Source: Glycomyces amatae (GTDB taxonomy: Bacteria > Actinomycetota > Actinomycetes > Mycobacteriales > Micromonosporaceae). From it: 64,000 nt of DNA. Below, piece by piece: positions 27,845 to 37,236 of the stretch. Location: assembly GCF_020991375.1 (NCBI RefSeq), contig NZ_JAJLQZ010000008.1, forward strand, positions 124,001-188,000. The letters run 5' to 3'. Within the stretch, counting starts at the first letter, position 1, and every line of letters begins with the position of its first letter. The notes below the pieces were generated by a model that worked only from the letters and a program-made list of their open reading frames with translations, did no database searches and was not told the origin of the DNA. The position numbers were made by a program, and so were the translations under genes.

Positions 27845-28789
27845 GTGCATCTGAAGGACACCACCACCGGCGACATCATGAAGTCGCTCTCGTCGATACT
27901 GCACGAGGTCGGCGGCACCTCGGGCCTGGCGCTCAACCTGGTCGCGCTGACCACCGAGGACGAGCGCGAGGAGGTCGAGCAGGCCGCCTCGTTCGCCGCG
28001 CAGGAGCACCCGTACCGGTTGATCCTGGCGATCCCGCGCGACCTGGACGCGGCCGAGCCGCGCATCGACGCCGAGGTCACCGTGGGCGAGCGGCTCGGCG
28101 CGGCCGAGGCGATCATCCTGCGCCTCGACGGCCCGGCCGCCGCGCACCTGACCTCGATCGTGCTGCCGATGCTCGCGTCGGACGTGCCCGTGGTCACCTG
28201 GTGGCTGCTGGACCCGGTCCGCTACGGCCTGGAGCAGGAGCTGCGGTCCTTCGCCGACCGCCGCATCACCTACTCGGCCCGCGCGGCCGACCCGGTCCAG
28301 TCGCTGCACCGGCGCGCCGAGTCCTACGCGCCGGGCGACACCGACATCTGCTGGACCCGGATCAGCCTGTGGCGCTCGCTCATCGCCAGCGCCTTCGACG
28401 GCGTGACCCAGGCGGTCGAGTCGATCACGATCAAGGCGGACGACGACGACCCGTCGGCGCAGCTCATGGCCGCGTGGCTCTGCACGCACCTGGGCGTGAC
28501 CCCGGAGGTCGCGGACACCGAGGTCGAGCGCAACTCCGAGCACCTGCCCGCGATCGCCTCCGTGGCGTTCACGATGGCCGGGGGCGAGACCATGGAGGTC
28601 GAGCGGCAGGCCGACGGCACCACGGTGCTGCGCCAGGCGGGGCTGCCGAAGCGCCGCCAGACGCTCCAGGGCCGGACCCTGGGCCAGCTGCTGGCCGAGG
28701 AGCTGCGGCACCTCGACCCGGACACCGCCTACCGGCGGGTGCTCCAGACCTTCCATGAGCAGCACTCGGACGAGCGGGTGGGCGCGTGA
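27845..28789 (+). CDS. opcA: Glucose-6-phosphate dehydrogenase assembly protein OpcA
   Basis: A 314-residue actinobacterial and cyanobacterial protein that promotes activity or oligomerisation of G6PDH. Family blocks visible are VVTWWLLDPVRYGLEQEL, WTRISLWRSLIASAFD and LAEELRHLDPDTAY. The start is GTG 27845 with AAGGGAG about 7 nt upstream. Always linked to zwf in actinobacteria, as here. Overlaps pgl by 4 nt (GTGA). Confidence 0.95.
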   Translation: MHLKDTTTGDIMKSLSSILHEVGGTSGLALNLVALTTEDEREEVEQAASFAAQEHPYRLILAIPRDLDAAEPRIDAEVTVGERLGAAEAIILRLDGPAAAHLTSIVLPMLASDVPVVTWWLLDPVRYGLEQELRSFADRRITYSARAADPVQSLHRRAESYAPGDTDICWTRISLWRSLIASAFDGVTQAVESITIKADDDDPSAQLMAAWLCTHLGVTPEVADTEVERNSEHLPAIASVAFTMAGGETMEVERQADGTTVLRQAGLPKRRQTLQGRTLGQLLAEELRHLDPDTAYRRVLQTFHEQHSDERVGA

Positions 28790-29523
28790 GCGGGGCCGTG
28801 ATCGTCCACGGGGACGCCGAGGTGCTGGCCGAGGCGGTCGCGTCGCGGCTGATCAACCGGCTCGCGGACGCGCAGGCGCATCGGGGCTCGGCCTCGGTCG
28901 TGCTCACCGGCGGGCGGATCGCGGCGCAGGTGTACCGGAACGTCCTGGGCTCGCCGATCCGCACGGTCGTGGACTGGTCGAAGGTCGAGTTCTGGTGGGG
29001 CGACGAGCGGTTCCTGCCGTCGGGCGACCCGGAGCGGAACGAGACACAGGCCCGGGAGGCGTTCCTGGACCACCTGCCGGTGGACCCGGCGCGGGTGCAC
29101 CCGATGGCCGCGGCGGACGCCGTGGGCACGCCCGAGGAGGCCGCCGCGCGGTACCGCGAGGAGCTCGCGAAGGCCGCGGGCGGCGAGGGCGTCCCGGCGT
29201 TCGACCTGCTGCTGCTGGGGATCGGCGAGGACGGGCACGTCGCGTCGCTGTTCCCGGGGAACGCCGCGCTGGAGGCCGAGGGCTCGGCGGTGGGGGTGCG
29301 CGACTCCCCCAAGCCGCCGCCCGAGCGGGTCTCGCTGACGATGTCGGCGATCAACACCGCGGCGGCGGCGTGGATCATCGCCTCGGGCGAGGGCAAGGCC
29401 GAGGCGGTCGACGAGGCCCTGTCGAAGCGGGAGCTTCCGGCCGGGCGCGTCGAGGCGCAGGGCCACACGCGGTGGCTCGTGGACAGGGCGGCCGCGTCGC
29501 GGCTGAAGCACCTGGAGTTCTGA
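28786..29523 (+). CDS. pgl: 6-phosphogluconolactonase
   Basis: A 245-residue hydrolase opening 6-phosphogluconolactone to 6-phosphogluconate, the step after zwf. Signatures are WWGDERFLPSGDPERNE and LLGIGEDGHVASLFPGN (about residue 145). GTG start overlapping the opcA stop. Last gene of the pentose-phosphate operon, followed by a strong hairpin. No gnd gene for the next oxidative step is in the window. Confidence 0.95.
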   Translation: MSGAVIVHGDAEVLAEAVASRLINRLADAQAHRGSASVVLTGGRIAAQVYRNVLGSPIRTVVDWSKVEFWWGDERFLPSGDPERNETQAREAFLDHLPVDPARVHPMAAADAVGTPEEAAARYREELAKAAGGEGVPAFDLLLLGIGEDGHVASLFPGNAALEAEGSAVGVRDSPKPPPERVSLTMSAINTAAAAWIIASGEGKAEAVDEALSKRELPAGRVEAQGHTRWLVDRAAASRLKHLEF

Positions 29524-29534
29524 GAGACGCGACG

Positions 29535-29582
29535 GGGCCCGGAGCGCCGATCCGATTTCCCATGGATCGGCGCTCCGGGCCC
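29535..29582. terminator. Terminator hairpin after pgl
   Basis: A perfect 19-bp stem (29535-29553 pairing with 29564-29582) with a 10-nt loop, 12 nt past the pgl stop. It lies between the convergent pgl and rbpA genes and probably acts in both directions. Confidence 0.8.
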
Positions 29583-29635
29583 TCGGTGTGTTCGGGTGCG
29601 GCGGACGCCCAACCTCGCGTGCCGCCGCGGTGTCG

Positions 29636-29989
29636 TCAGAAGAGGGAGCGTTCGCCGCGCGCCGCGGCGCGGGCGGCGAGGGCTTCGGCGAGGAGGTCTT
29701 CGGCCTCCTCCTCGCTGCGGCGCTCGCGGACGTAGTTCAGATGGGTCTTGTACGGCTTGACCGAGCGGCGCTCGGGGGGGTTGTCCTGGTCGGGGCCGGC
29801 GGGCCAGCCGCAGCAGGTGCAGTCCCACTCCTGCGGGACGTCGACGTAGAGCGCGAAGGACCTGACGGTCTCGTGTCCGTTGGCGCACCAGTACTTGACG
29901 TGCTGCCGGGGCACCGGTTCGCCGCGTTCCGGGTGACGGCCAGATGCGGCGCCGATTCGCGTGCCGCGGATGGCTTGTCCGTTGGACAT
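29636..29989 (-). CDS. rbpA: RNA polymerase-binding protein RbpA
   Basis: A 117-residue actinobacterial transcription factor that binds the RNA polymerase beta' subunit and the primary sigma factor and stabilises open complexes. The N-terminal RGTRIGA segment is followed by the core with VKYWCANGHE (C35, H39) and VPQEWDCTCCGW (C57, C60), a zinc-type arrangement in some members. The acidic/basic C-terminal SID (RRSEEEAEDLLAEALA) contacts sigma. It has a good -10/-35 promoter about 150 nt upstream and therefore a long leader. Location between pgl and secG matches other actinobacteria. Confidence 0.95.
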   Translation of the reverse strand: MSNGQAIRGTRIGAASGRHPERGEPVPRQHVKYWCANGHETVRSFALYVDVPQEWDCTCCGWPAGPDQDNPPERRSVKPYKTHLNYVRERRSEEEAEDLLAEALAARAAARGERSLF

Positions 29990-30139
29990 ATGTGTGATCG
30001 CTCCTCACAGACGGGGGATCTGGTGTGGATGTCGGCCGGACGCGCCACGGCACGGGGGTCTGCGGGAGGAAGACCGCGCGGCTCCCCGAGCGTCGCCGTG
30101 GAGTCACCGGCCGGAGCGGCTGGGGCACCGCCCTCTGCA

Positions 30140-30168
30140 ATTCTATGACGTAACGCACACAGTGTAAA
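30140..30168 (-). promoter_or_regulatory. Housekeeping-type promoter for rbpA
   Basis: On the minus strand TTTACA and TAGAAT are separated by exactly 17 nt, each matching the sigma-70 consensus at 5 of 6 positions. The spacer and -35 contain an acac-a-gtgt inverted repeat. A second inverted repeat (ttcgat-cc-atcgaa, 30185-30198) lies 16 nt upstream of the -35. The predicted leader to the rbpA start is about 145 nt and holds no other gene. Confidence 0.6.
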
Positions 30169-30198
30169 GACCGTCACGAATTGGTTCGATCCATCGAA

Positions 30199-30228
30199 AC
30201 AGTGCCGGGCCCGCGGGCCCGGCACTGT
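30199..30228 (-). terminator. Terminator hairpin after the oxidoreductase gene
   Basis: A perfect 14-bp stem (30199-30212 pairing with 30215-30228), 17 nt past the stop of the minus-strand oxidoreductase gene. It insulates the rbpA promoter downstream. Confidence 0.75.
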
Positions 30229-30245
30229 CCATATGCGATGCGACG

Positions 30246-31169
30246 CTAGGAGATCCGCAGGACGAGCTTGCCGCGGGTGCGGCCGGTCTGACTGGCGCGC
30301 CAGGCGTCGGCGGCCTTGTCGAGCGGGTAGGTCTCCGCTATCGGGACGGTCAGCCGCCTCGCCTCGGTGAGGCCGCCGAGGGTCTGGAGGTCCTCGGTGG
30401 TGACGTTCATGAGGAAGTGGTGGGCGCCCTGCTCCTTCACCGAGGGGTCGACGATCGACACGACCCGGTCCGGGGCGGCCCCCGCCGCGATGGAGACCGC
30501 GACGGCGTCGCCGCCGGCGGCGTCGAGGGCCGCGTCGGGCCCGTCCGGGACGAGCCGCCTGAGGCGCTCCAGGAGCCCGTCGCCGTACTCGACGGGCTCG
30601 GCGCCGAAGGCCCTGAGGTAGTCGTGGTTGCGCGCGCTGGCGGTGCCGATGACGCGGGCGCCGCGGGCCTTCGCGATCTGCACGGCCATGGTCCCGACGC
30701 CGCCCGAGGCGGCGTGGACCAGCACGGTGTCGCCCTCCTGGACGCCGACCATGTCGAGGGCCTGGAGCGCGGTGACGCCGACGAGCGGGAGCGCCCCGGC
30801 GGAGTCCCAGTCGAGCGAGGCGGGCTTGCGGGCGATCATCCAGGGCTCGGCGGTGGTGTACTCGGCGTAGGTCCCCCATTTGGCGACCGGGCGCCGCACA
30901 TAGCCGAAGACCTCGTCGCCGACCTGGTAATCGGTCACGTCGGAGCCGACCTCGGTGATGACCCCGGCGGCGTCCCAGCCGGGGATGAGCGGCAGTTCCG
31001 CGGGGAACACCTCCGCCGCCGCCCCCGACCCGATCTTCCAGTCGACGGGGTTGACGGAGGTGGCCCGCTGCCGGATGAGCACTTCGCCGGGCCCGCGAGG
31101 GGGCATGGGAGTGTCGGTGACCTCGAGTTCCTCGGCCCCGCCGTACCGGGGCAGCACTACAGCCTTCAT
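30246..31169 (-). CDS. NADP-dependent quinone-oxidoreductase-like protein (zinc-free MDR family)
   Basis: A 307-residue medium-chain dehydrogenase/reductase. The N-terminal GroES-like domain contains PGEVLIRQRATSVNPVDWKI. The Rossmann domain has VLVHAASGGVGTMAVQIAKA, with the typical quinone-reductase AASGGVG loop. The catalytic zinc ligands of alcohol dehydrogenases are absent. Likely a cytoplasmic NADPH-dependent reductase of quinones or alkenals; the substrate is unknown. Monocistronic, ended by a hairpin. Not normally part of the rbpA-secG neighbourhood, so probably inserted. Confidence 0.88.
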   Translation of the reverse strand: MKAVVLPRYGGAEELEVTDTPMPPRGPGEVLIRQRATSVNPVDWKIGSGAAAEVFPAELPLIPGWDAAGVITEVGSDVTDYQVGDEVFGYVRRPVAKWGTYAEYTTAEPWMIARKPASLDWDSAGALPLVGVTALQALDMVGVQEGDTVLVHAASGGVGTMAVQIAKARGARVIGTASARNHDYLRAFGAEPVEYGDGLLERLRRLVPDGPDAALDAAGGDAVAVSIAAGAAPDRVVSIVDPSVKEQGAHHFLMNVTTEDLQTLGGLTEARRLTVPIAETYPLDKAADAWRASQTGRTRGKLVLRIS

Positions 31170-31214
31170 ACCGCCGATCCCATCACGGATCGGCGGCCCC
31201 GACCGAGCTTCGGC

Positions 31215-31484
31215 CTACTTCGCGACGGCGGAGAGGAAGCCTCGCCAGTCGGCCGGGGAGGCGTCGAGGATCGGGGAGTCCTCACCGAGCTTGGTGTCCC
31301 GGACCTGGACCACGTGAGGGAGACTCCGCGCTTCAACGCACTGCTGGTTCGTGTTGTTGCCGCTACGGCTGGACTTGCGCCACTCGCTGGCCAGGCCCGG
31401 GGCGATGCGCGCTTCCAGGCAGTTCTGGTTCGTGTTGTTCCCGCTACGGCTCGATTTGCGCCATTCCTCGGTCAGCATTCGCAT
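31215..31484 (-). CDS. DUF397 protein with an internally duplicated core
   Basis: An 89-residue DUF397 protein. The core SSRSGNNTNQ-C-EAR occurs twice, offset by 27 codons (first copy about residues 8-25, second 35-52); only one copy is usual. DUF397 proteins are encoded next to DUF5753 regulators in filamentous actinobacteria and can act as their partners or toxin-like elements. The start (ATG 31484, or ATG 31478, better spaced from AGGAG) lies inside the upstream regulator gene, an overlap of about 40 nt. The C-terminal half continues with VVQVRDTKLGEDSPILDASP, the normal DUF397 ending. Confidence 0.88.
   Translation of the reverse strand: MRMLTEEWRKSSRSGNNTNQNCLEARIAPGLASEWRKSSRSGNNTNQQCVEARSLPHVVQVRDTKLGEDSPILDASPADWRGFLSAVAK
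31344..31466 (-). repeat. In-frame direct repeat within the DUF397 gene
   Basis: Two 42-nt copies (31344-31385 and 31425-31466) are 81 nt apart and differ at four positions, all synonymous. Both encode EWRKSSRSGNNTNQ. Confidence 0.85.
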
Positions 31485-32304
31485 ACGCTCCTAGCTCTAC
31501 GCACCGCTGGAGGGTGCTCTTGTACAGCCTACGGAACCGGTCAAGCGTGCTGCGGTCCTCCACCCACTCTCCCGCCGCCCCATACGATTCCAGGAACCCG
31601 ATCTCACGTTCCACCGGTTGGTCGAAACCCATCAGCACGAATGGCCCGAACATCGCCCGATGGAGCCCCGCAGACATCGGCAGCACATAAATGCCGATAC
31701 CGTAACGCTCGATGAGGTCGAGCATGTGGTCGATTTGCGCCTCATAGAAGTCGCAGTGAGCGATGCGGAGTAGGGCCGCCTCATTGAGCACCACCCGCAT
31801 TTCTGGAACCTTGGAACCGAAGATCGCGGCCTGGCGTTCGAGCTTGAACCGCAAGACCTTCTCCACGAACTCGCGGTCCGCCGAGGGTTCGAGCGAAGCA
31901 AAGGCCTTGATGTACTCGATGCACTGAAGCAGCCCAGCGATCAGGCTTTCCTCGTAGATGTCGATGCGCTCGGCCCCCGCCTCGATGAGGGTGAACGGCG
32001 TATGCGCCAGCCCGGCTTCAGGGTCGGCCGAAAGGTGGAAACCTGAGGCGCTGGTGTCATGGGTCTGGACCGCAAGGTCGAACAGGTGCCGCGCCATCCC
32101 TGTGGAAGCGCCGAGGCTGATCGCCACACCTCTGACCTTCTGCGGGTCGTACACCACCGTGTCCCCCTCCAGCCAGCGGGTGAGGGTCGAGTGATTCATG
32201 AAGAGGAAGCGTGCAGCCTCTCTGATGGAGCTGAATCCCTTGCGCTCGTAGAGCTTGTTAAACACGGCGGAAATCACCCAGGAGTCGTATCGCTGCTGTG
32301 TCAT
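31444..32304 (-). CDS. XRE-type transcriptional regulator with DUF5753 domain
   Basis: A 286-residue regulator. The N-terminal helix-turn-helix region spans roughly residues 15-65 (RKGFSSIREAARFLFMNHST then LTRWLEG). The C-terminal DUF5753 domain includes IDIYEESLIAGLLQCIEYIK and EAALLRIAHCDFYEAQIDHM. This architecture pairs with DUF397 proteins in Streptomyces-like organisms and is often tied to development or conflict functions. ATG 32304 is chosen by homology; no Shine-Dalgarno is evident. Base composition is visibly lower in GC than the neighbours, consistent with transfer. Overlaps the DUF397 gene by 41 nt. Confidence 0.87.
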   Translation of the reverse strand: MTQQRYDSWVISAVFNKLYERKGFSSIREAARFLFMNHSTLTRWLEGDTVVYDPQKVRGVAISLGASTGMARHLFDLAVQTHDTSASGFHLSADPEAGLAHTPFTLIEAGAERIDIYEESLIAGLLQCIEYIKAFASLEPSADREFVEKVLRFKLERQAAIFGSKVPEMRVVLNEAALLRIAHCDFYEAQIDHMLDLIERYGIGIYVLPMSAGLHRAMFGPFVLMGFDQPVEREIGFLESYGAAGEWVEDRSTLDRFRRLYKSTLQRCVELGAYANADRGMAQIEP

Positions 32305-32448
32305 GGGCTGATGATGGCATGAAGGACCATCGCACACCTCCACCAAAATCGCCAGGACCAGCACTTTCTTCCGAATACTTTTGAGCCTCGGAATGAGCCG
32401 GAGGTTTGAGACAGCCTGATGCGACACCCGATGGCGACCCGCGGCAGC

Positions 32449-32489
32449 AAAAAAGCGGGGCCCGGCGGGCAAAGCTCGCCGGGCCCCGC
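32449..32489 (-). terminator. Rho-independent terminator after secG
   Basis: A 13-bp GC stem (32455-32467 pairing with 32477-32489) followed on the minus strand by six T. It is a textbook intrinsic terminator, 17 nt past the secG stop. Confidence 0.9.
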
Positions 32490-32506
32490 CGGAAGTCTTG
32501 AGGCGT

Positions 32507-32752
32507 CTAGACCATCGCTCGCAGGAGGAGGCCGAAGGCCACGATGGCGGCGAACCAGACGACGGCAACGCCGATCGTGATCCGCGTCAGGTTCTTCTCC
32601 GCGACGGACGACCCCGAGGCGACGGAGGACATGCCGCCGCCGAACATGCTCGAGAGGCCGCCGCCCTTGCCCTTGTGCAGCAGCACCATGAGGATCAGGA
32701 CCGCGCTGGAGAGCAGCAGGATGATCAGCAGGGCGTAACTCAGAACCGTCAT
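32507..32752 (-). CDS. secG: Preprotein translocase subunit SecG
   Basis: An 81-82-residue subunit of the SecYEG channel that assists SecA-driven protein export. Two membrane helices (about 3-23 and 56-77) flank the conserved LMVLLHKGKGGGLSSMFGG loop. ATG 32752 gives the family-typical MTVLSYALL start; ATG 32755 is possible. It lies downstream of tpiA on the same strand, 223 nt away, after a hairpin, so it has its own promoter in that gap. No confident promoter can be drawn there. Confidence 0.96.
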   Translation of the reverse strand: MTVLSYALLIILLLSSAVLILMVLLHKGKGGGLSSMFGGGMSSVASGSSVAEKNLTRITIGVAVVWFAAIVAFGLLLRAMV

Positions 32753-32894
32753 CATCGGTGATCGGGTGTCCTCTCAGCAAATCTGCCCGTTATGGGGCGC
32801 GGGCCACGTCGAGTCTAGCGGTCTGGCTTATCCAACGGCTTATCGGGTGGCTCACCGCTAAGCCGTAGAACCCGGCATTCCGGAAACGCAAGGA

Positions 32895-32920
32895 GCCGCC
32901 GTACGTCGTTGTACGGCGGC
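32895..32920 (-). terminator. Hairpin after tpiA
   Basis: A perfect 10-bp stem gccgccgtac/gtacggcggc with a 6-nt loop, 58 nt past the tpiA stop. It probably ends the gap-pgk-tpiA transcript. Confidence 0.6.
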
Positions 32921-32978
32921 CCTGTCTGCGGCCTGCAGCCCTCTCGTACGACTGCGGGCGAAACTTGCTGTGCCTTGA

Positions 32979-33764
32979 TCAGGCTCCGTGGTGCTCCGGG
33001 AAGCGCACGATCTTGGCGAACTCCTCGGCGTCCAGGCTCGCGCCGCCGACCAGGGCGCCGTCGATGTCCGGCTTGCCCATGATCTGCGAGACGTTCGAGG
33101 ACTTCACCGAACCGCCGTAGAGGATGCGGACCCGCTCGGCCACCGCGCCGAACTTCTCGGCGAGCGCCGCGCGCAGGGCCCCGATGACCTCCTGGGCGTC
33201 GTCGGGCGTGGCCGTGCGGCCCGTCCCGATCGCCCAGACCGGCTCGTAGGCCACGACGACCTTCTCGAGCTCCTCCTCGTTGAGGCCGTCGACGGCGGCG
33301 ATCAGCTGGCTGACCGTGTGCGGGACGTGGTCGCCCGCCTCGCGGACGTCCAGCGCCTCGCCGACGCACAGGATCGGGCTGATGCCGTTGTTGAGCGCCT
33401 GGCGGACCTTCGCGGCCACCAGTTCGTCGCCCTCTTCGTGGTACTGCCGGCGCTCCGAGTGGCCCACGGCCACGTAGGAGCAGCCGAGCTTGGCCAGCAT
33501 CGAGCCGGCGATCTCGCCGGTGTAGGCGCCGGACGGGTGCGCCGACAGGTCCTGGGCGCCGAAGCCGATGGTCAGCTTGTCGCCGTCGACCAGCGTCTGC
33601 ACGCTGCGGATGTCGACGAACGGCGGCAGGACGACGGTCTCGACCGCCTCGAGCTGCTCGCGGGTGAGGCTGAAGGCCAGCTTCTGCACCAGCGCGATCG
33701 CCTCGAGGTGGTTGAGGTTCATCTTCCAGTTGCCGGCGATGAGCGGCTTGCGGGTCTCAGTCAT
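32979..33764 (-). CDS. tpiA: Triosephosphate isomerase
   Basis: A 261-residue TIM barrel interconverting dihydroxyacetone phosphate and glyceraldehyde-3-phosphate. GNWKMN at the N-terminus carries the catalytic Lys, VGHSERR the His, and [11 protein letters not shown] the Glu. GGSVKSSN binds phosphate. The ATG overlaps the pgk stop (TAATG), so it is coupled. Third gene of gap-pgk-tpiA. Confidence 0.97.
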   Translation of the reverse strand: MTETRKPLIAGNWKMNLNHLEAIALVQKLAFSLTREQLEAVETVVLPPFVDIRSVQTLVDGDKLTIGFGAQDLSAHPSGAYTGEIAGSMLAKLGCSYVAVGHSERRQYHEEGDELVAAKVRQALNNGISPILCVGEALDVREAGDHVPHTVSQLIAAVDGLNEEELEKVVVAYEPVWAIGTGRTATPDDAQEVIGALRAALAEKFGAVAERVRILYGGSVKSSNVSQIMGKPDIDGALVGGASLDAEEFAKIVRFPEHHGA

Positions 33765-34960
33765 TACTTCTCCAGTGCGTCCAGGCCGGGCAGGGTCTTG
33801 CCCTCGAGGTACTCGAGGCTCGCCCCTCCGCCGGTCGAGATGTGGCCGAAGCCGTCCTCGGGCAGGCCGAGGGTGCGGACCGCGGCGGCCGAGTCGCCGC
33901 CGCCGACCACGCTGAACGCCTCGGAGTCCACCAGCGCCTGCGCGACGGTCTTCGTCCCGGCGGCGTAGTCGGGGAACTCGAACACGCCCATCGGGCCGTT
34001 CCAGAACACGGTCTTGGCCGCGGCGATGCGGTCGGCGAAGAGCTTCGCGGACTCGGGCCCGATGTCCAGGCCCATGCGCTCGGCCGGGATGGCGTCGACG
34101 GCCACCGTCAGCGGCTCGGCGTCGGCGGCGAACTCGGCGGCGGTGGTCGTGTCGACCGGCAGCAGCAGTTCGACGCCGAGCTTCTCGGCGCGCTCGAGGT
34201 AGGACTTGCAGACCTCGATCTGGTCCTTCTCCAGCAGCGACGAGCCGACCTCGTGGCCCTTGGCCGCGAGGAAGGTGAACATCATGCCGCCGCCGACGAT
34301 GAGCGTGTCGACCTTGTCGAGCAGGTTGTCGATGACCGCGAGCTTGTCGGAGACCTTCGCGCCGCCGAGGATGACCACGTACGGCTGCTCGGGCTTGCCG
34401 GTGAGCTTCGAGAGGACCTCGACCTCTTTGGCGATGAGCCAGCCCGCGTAGTGCGGGAGGACCTTCGCGACGTCGTACACGGAGGCGTGCTTGCGGTGGA
34501 CCGCGCCGAAGGCGTCGTCCACGTACACGTCGCCGAACGCCGCGAGCTGGCCCGCGAACTCGGCCCGCTCGGTCTCGTCCTTGCTGGTCTCGCCCTTGTT
34601 GAAGCGCAGGTTCTCCAGCAGGAGCACGTCGCCGTCGCCCTGGGCGACGGCCTTCTGCTCCGCGTCGGAGCCGACGGTGTCGTGGGCGAAGGCGACCTCG
34701 CGGCCGAGGACCTCGCCGAGGCGCTGGGCCACGGGGGCCAGCGAGAAGGCGGGGTCGGGCTCGCCCTTGGGGCGGCCCAGGTGCGAGCAGACCACGACGC
34801 GGGCGCCGGCCTCGGCCAGCGCCTTCACCGTGGGCGCGACGGCGCGGATGCGGCCGTCGTCGGTGATGTTCTTCCCGTCCAGAGGCACGTTGAGGTCGGC
34901 GCGTACGAGTACGCGCCGACCGTTGACGCCCTCCTGCAGGAGTTCGTCGAGCGTCTTCAT
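33764..34960 (-). CDS. pgk: Phosphoglycerate kinase
   Basis: A 398-residue glycolytic kinase transferring phosphate from 1,3-bisphosphoglycerate to ADP. The N-terminal substrate-binding signature is [14 protein letters not shown], followed by SHLGRPKG. Family blocks [15 protein letters not shown] and [10 protein letters not shown] are present, and the nucleotide loop [11 protein letters not shown] sits near the end. Seven nt after gap and overlapping tpiA by one base, so all three share a transcript. Confidence 0.97.
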   Translation of the reverse strand: MKTLDELLQEGVNGRRVLVRADLNVPLDGKNITDDGRIRAVAPTVKALAEAGARVVVCSHLGRPKGEPDPAFSLAPVAQRLGEVLGREVAFAHDTVGSDAEQKAVAQGDGDVLLLENLRFNKGETSKDETERAEFAGQLAAFGDVYVDDAFGAVHRKHASVYDVAKVLPHYAGWLIAKEVEVLSKLTGKPEQPYVVILGGAKVSDKLAVIDNLLDKVDTLIVGGGMMFTFLAAKGHEVGSSLLEKDQIEVCKSYLERAEKLGVELLLPVDTTTAAEFAADAEPLTVAVDAIPAERMGLDIGPESAKLFADRIAAAKTVFWNGPMGVFEFPDYAAGTKTVAQALVDSEAFSVVGGGDSAAAVRTLGLPEDGFGHISTGGGASLEYLEGKTLPGLDALEK

Positions 34961-34967
34961 CAGACTC

Positions 34968-35978
<1,011 letters not shown>

Positions 35979-36144
35979 CTAGAACAGGATCGGATATCTG
36001 GATGAGACCGGAGGCGGTCTCGCACGCGATCCGTTCAGCCGAAGAGCGACGGTGGAACAGATCGCTGTTCGGCCTCGTCGCCGAGCACTCCTTGACCCTA
36101 ACCGCTCCGGTTCTCGAACCTGTCGCGGCTGGCTCCCCCCGATC

Positions 36145-36173
36145 ATGTCACACCCGGAACACGGGTGTGACAT
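36145..36173. promoter_or_regulatory. Perfect inverted repeat between whiA and gap
   Basis: Arms of 12 bp (36145-36156 and 36162-36173; atgtcacacccg) with a 5-nt loop, in the 35964-36246 gap. There is no T run on the minus strand after it, so an operator for gap is as likely as a whiA terminator. A smaller repeat (ggttc-tc-gaacc, 36109-36120) lies nearby. The rest of the gap shows no gene or recognisable RNA. Confidence 0.45.
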
Positions 36174-36246
36174 CGCGGTTAAGCCTAACCCTTCGGGACT
36201 CGGCTTTCGCGCGCACCGCGCCCGGGGCCGAATTCGCGCGGGCGGC

Positions 36247-37233
36247 TCAGGCGACGAGCGCCTCTTCTTCGGCGACAACGTCGTCGGGGCCGGGGACGCC
36301 GTTCTCCTGGGCGCGCTTGGTGGCCATGTTGATGAGGCGGCGGATGCGCCCGGCGATGGCGTCCTTGGTGAGCGGCGGGTCGGCGAGGGTGCCGAGCTCC
36401 TCGAGGGAGGCCTGGCGGTGGTCGAGGCGCAGGCGCCCGGCGGAGGCGAGGTGCTCGGGGACGTCGTCGCCGAGGACCTCGAGGGCGCGGGTGACCTTCG
36501 CGGCGGCGGCCACGGCGGCGCGCGCGGAGCGGCGCAGGTTGGCGTCGTCGAAGTTGGCGAGGCGGTTGGCGGTGGCGCGGACCTCGCGGCGCACGCGCCT
36601 CTCTTCCCAGGTCAGGACCGAGGAGTGGGCGCCGAGGCGGGTGAGGAGCTCGCCGATGGCGTCGCCGTCGCGGATGACGACGCGGTCGACGCCGCGCACG
36701 TCGCGGGACTTGGCGGCGATGCCGAGGCGGCGGGCGGCGCCGACGAGGGCGAGCGCGGACTCGGGGCCGGGGCAGGTGACCTCGAGGGAGGAGGAGCGGC
36801 CGGGCTCGGTGAGCGAGCCGCGGGCGAGGAAGGCCCCGCGCCAGGCGGCCTCGGCGCAGCACGGGTAGGCGCCGACGACGTGGTTGGGCAGGCCCCGGAC
36901 AGGGTAGCCGCGCTGGTCGGTGAGGCCGATCTGCTTGGAGAAGGCCTGGCCGTCGGCCATGACGCGCAGGAGGTAGTGGTTGTTGCGGCGCAGGCCGGCG
37001 GCGACGAGGACGTGGGTCTCGGACTCGTAGTTGTAGAGGTCGTTGATCATGCGCTTGGCGCGGCGCGCGACGTTGCCGGCGTCGACCTCGGCCTCGACCA
37101 CGACGTTGCCCTGGCCGACGAGGTGGAGGCCCCCGGCGAAGCGGAAGAGCGCGCCCAGCTCGGCGCGCTGGCAGCAGGACTTCGTCACTTCGATACGGCT
37201 GAGCTCGTCCTTGACCTCCGAGGTCATCGCCAT
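36247..37233 (-). CDS. whiA: Sporulation/cell-division regulator WhiA
   Basis: A 328-residue DNA-binding protein with a degenerate LAGLIDADG-like N-terminal fold ([19 protein letters not shown] and [16 protein letters not shown]) and a C-terminal helix-turn-helix ([20 protein letters not shown]). In Streptomyces it acts with WhiB to control sporulation septation genes. It starts at ATG 37233, 3 nt after yvcK. The conserved rapZ-yvcK-whiA order supports the call. Confidence 0.97.
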   Translation of the reverse strand: MAMTSEVKDELSRIEVTKSCCQRAELGALFRFAGGLHLVGQGNVVVEAEVDAGNVARRAKRMINDLYNYESETHVLVAAGLRRNNHYLLRVMADGQAFSKQIGLTDQRGYPVRGLPNHVVGAYPCCAEAAWRGAFLARGSLTEPGRSSSLEVTCPGPESALALVGAARRLGIAAKSRDVRGVDRVVIRDGDAIGELLTRLGAHSSVLTWEERRVRREVRATANRLANFDDANLRRSARAAVAAAAKVTRALEVLGDDVPEHLASAGRLRLDHRQASLEELGTLADPPLTKDAIAGRIRRLINMATKRAQENGVPGPDDVVAEEEALVA

Positions 37234-37236
37234 TCG

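Noticed and set aside
24550..28197. 1,215-codon minus-strand frame opposite tal, pgi, zwf and opcA
   Set aside because: Composition is that of an antisense frame and the plus strand has four unmistakable enzymes.
32405..32440. GGTGTCGCA on the minus strand near 32423-32431, resembling the DUF4132 promoter motif
   Set aside because: No -10-like hexamer at the required spacing and no gene start in register; probably chance.
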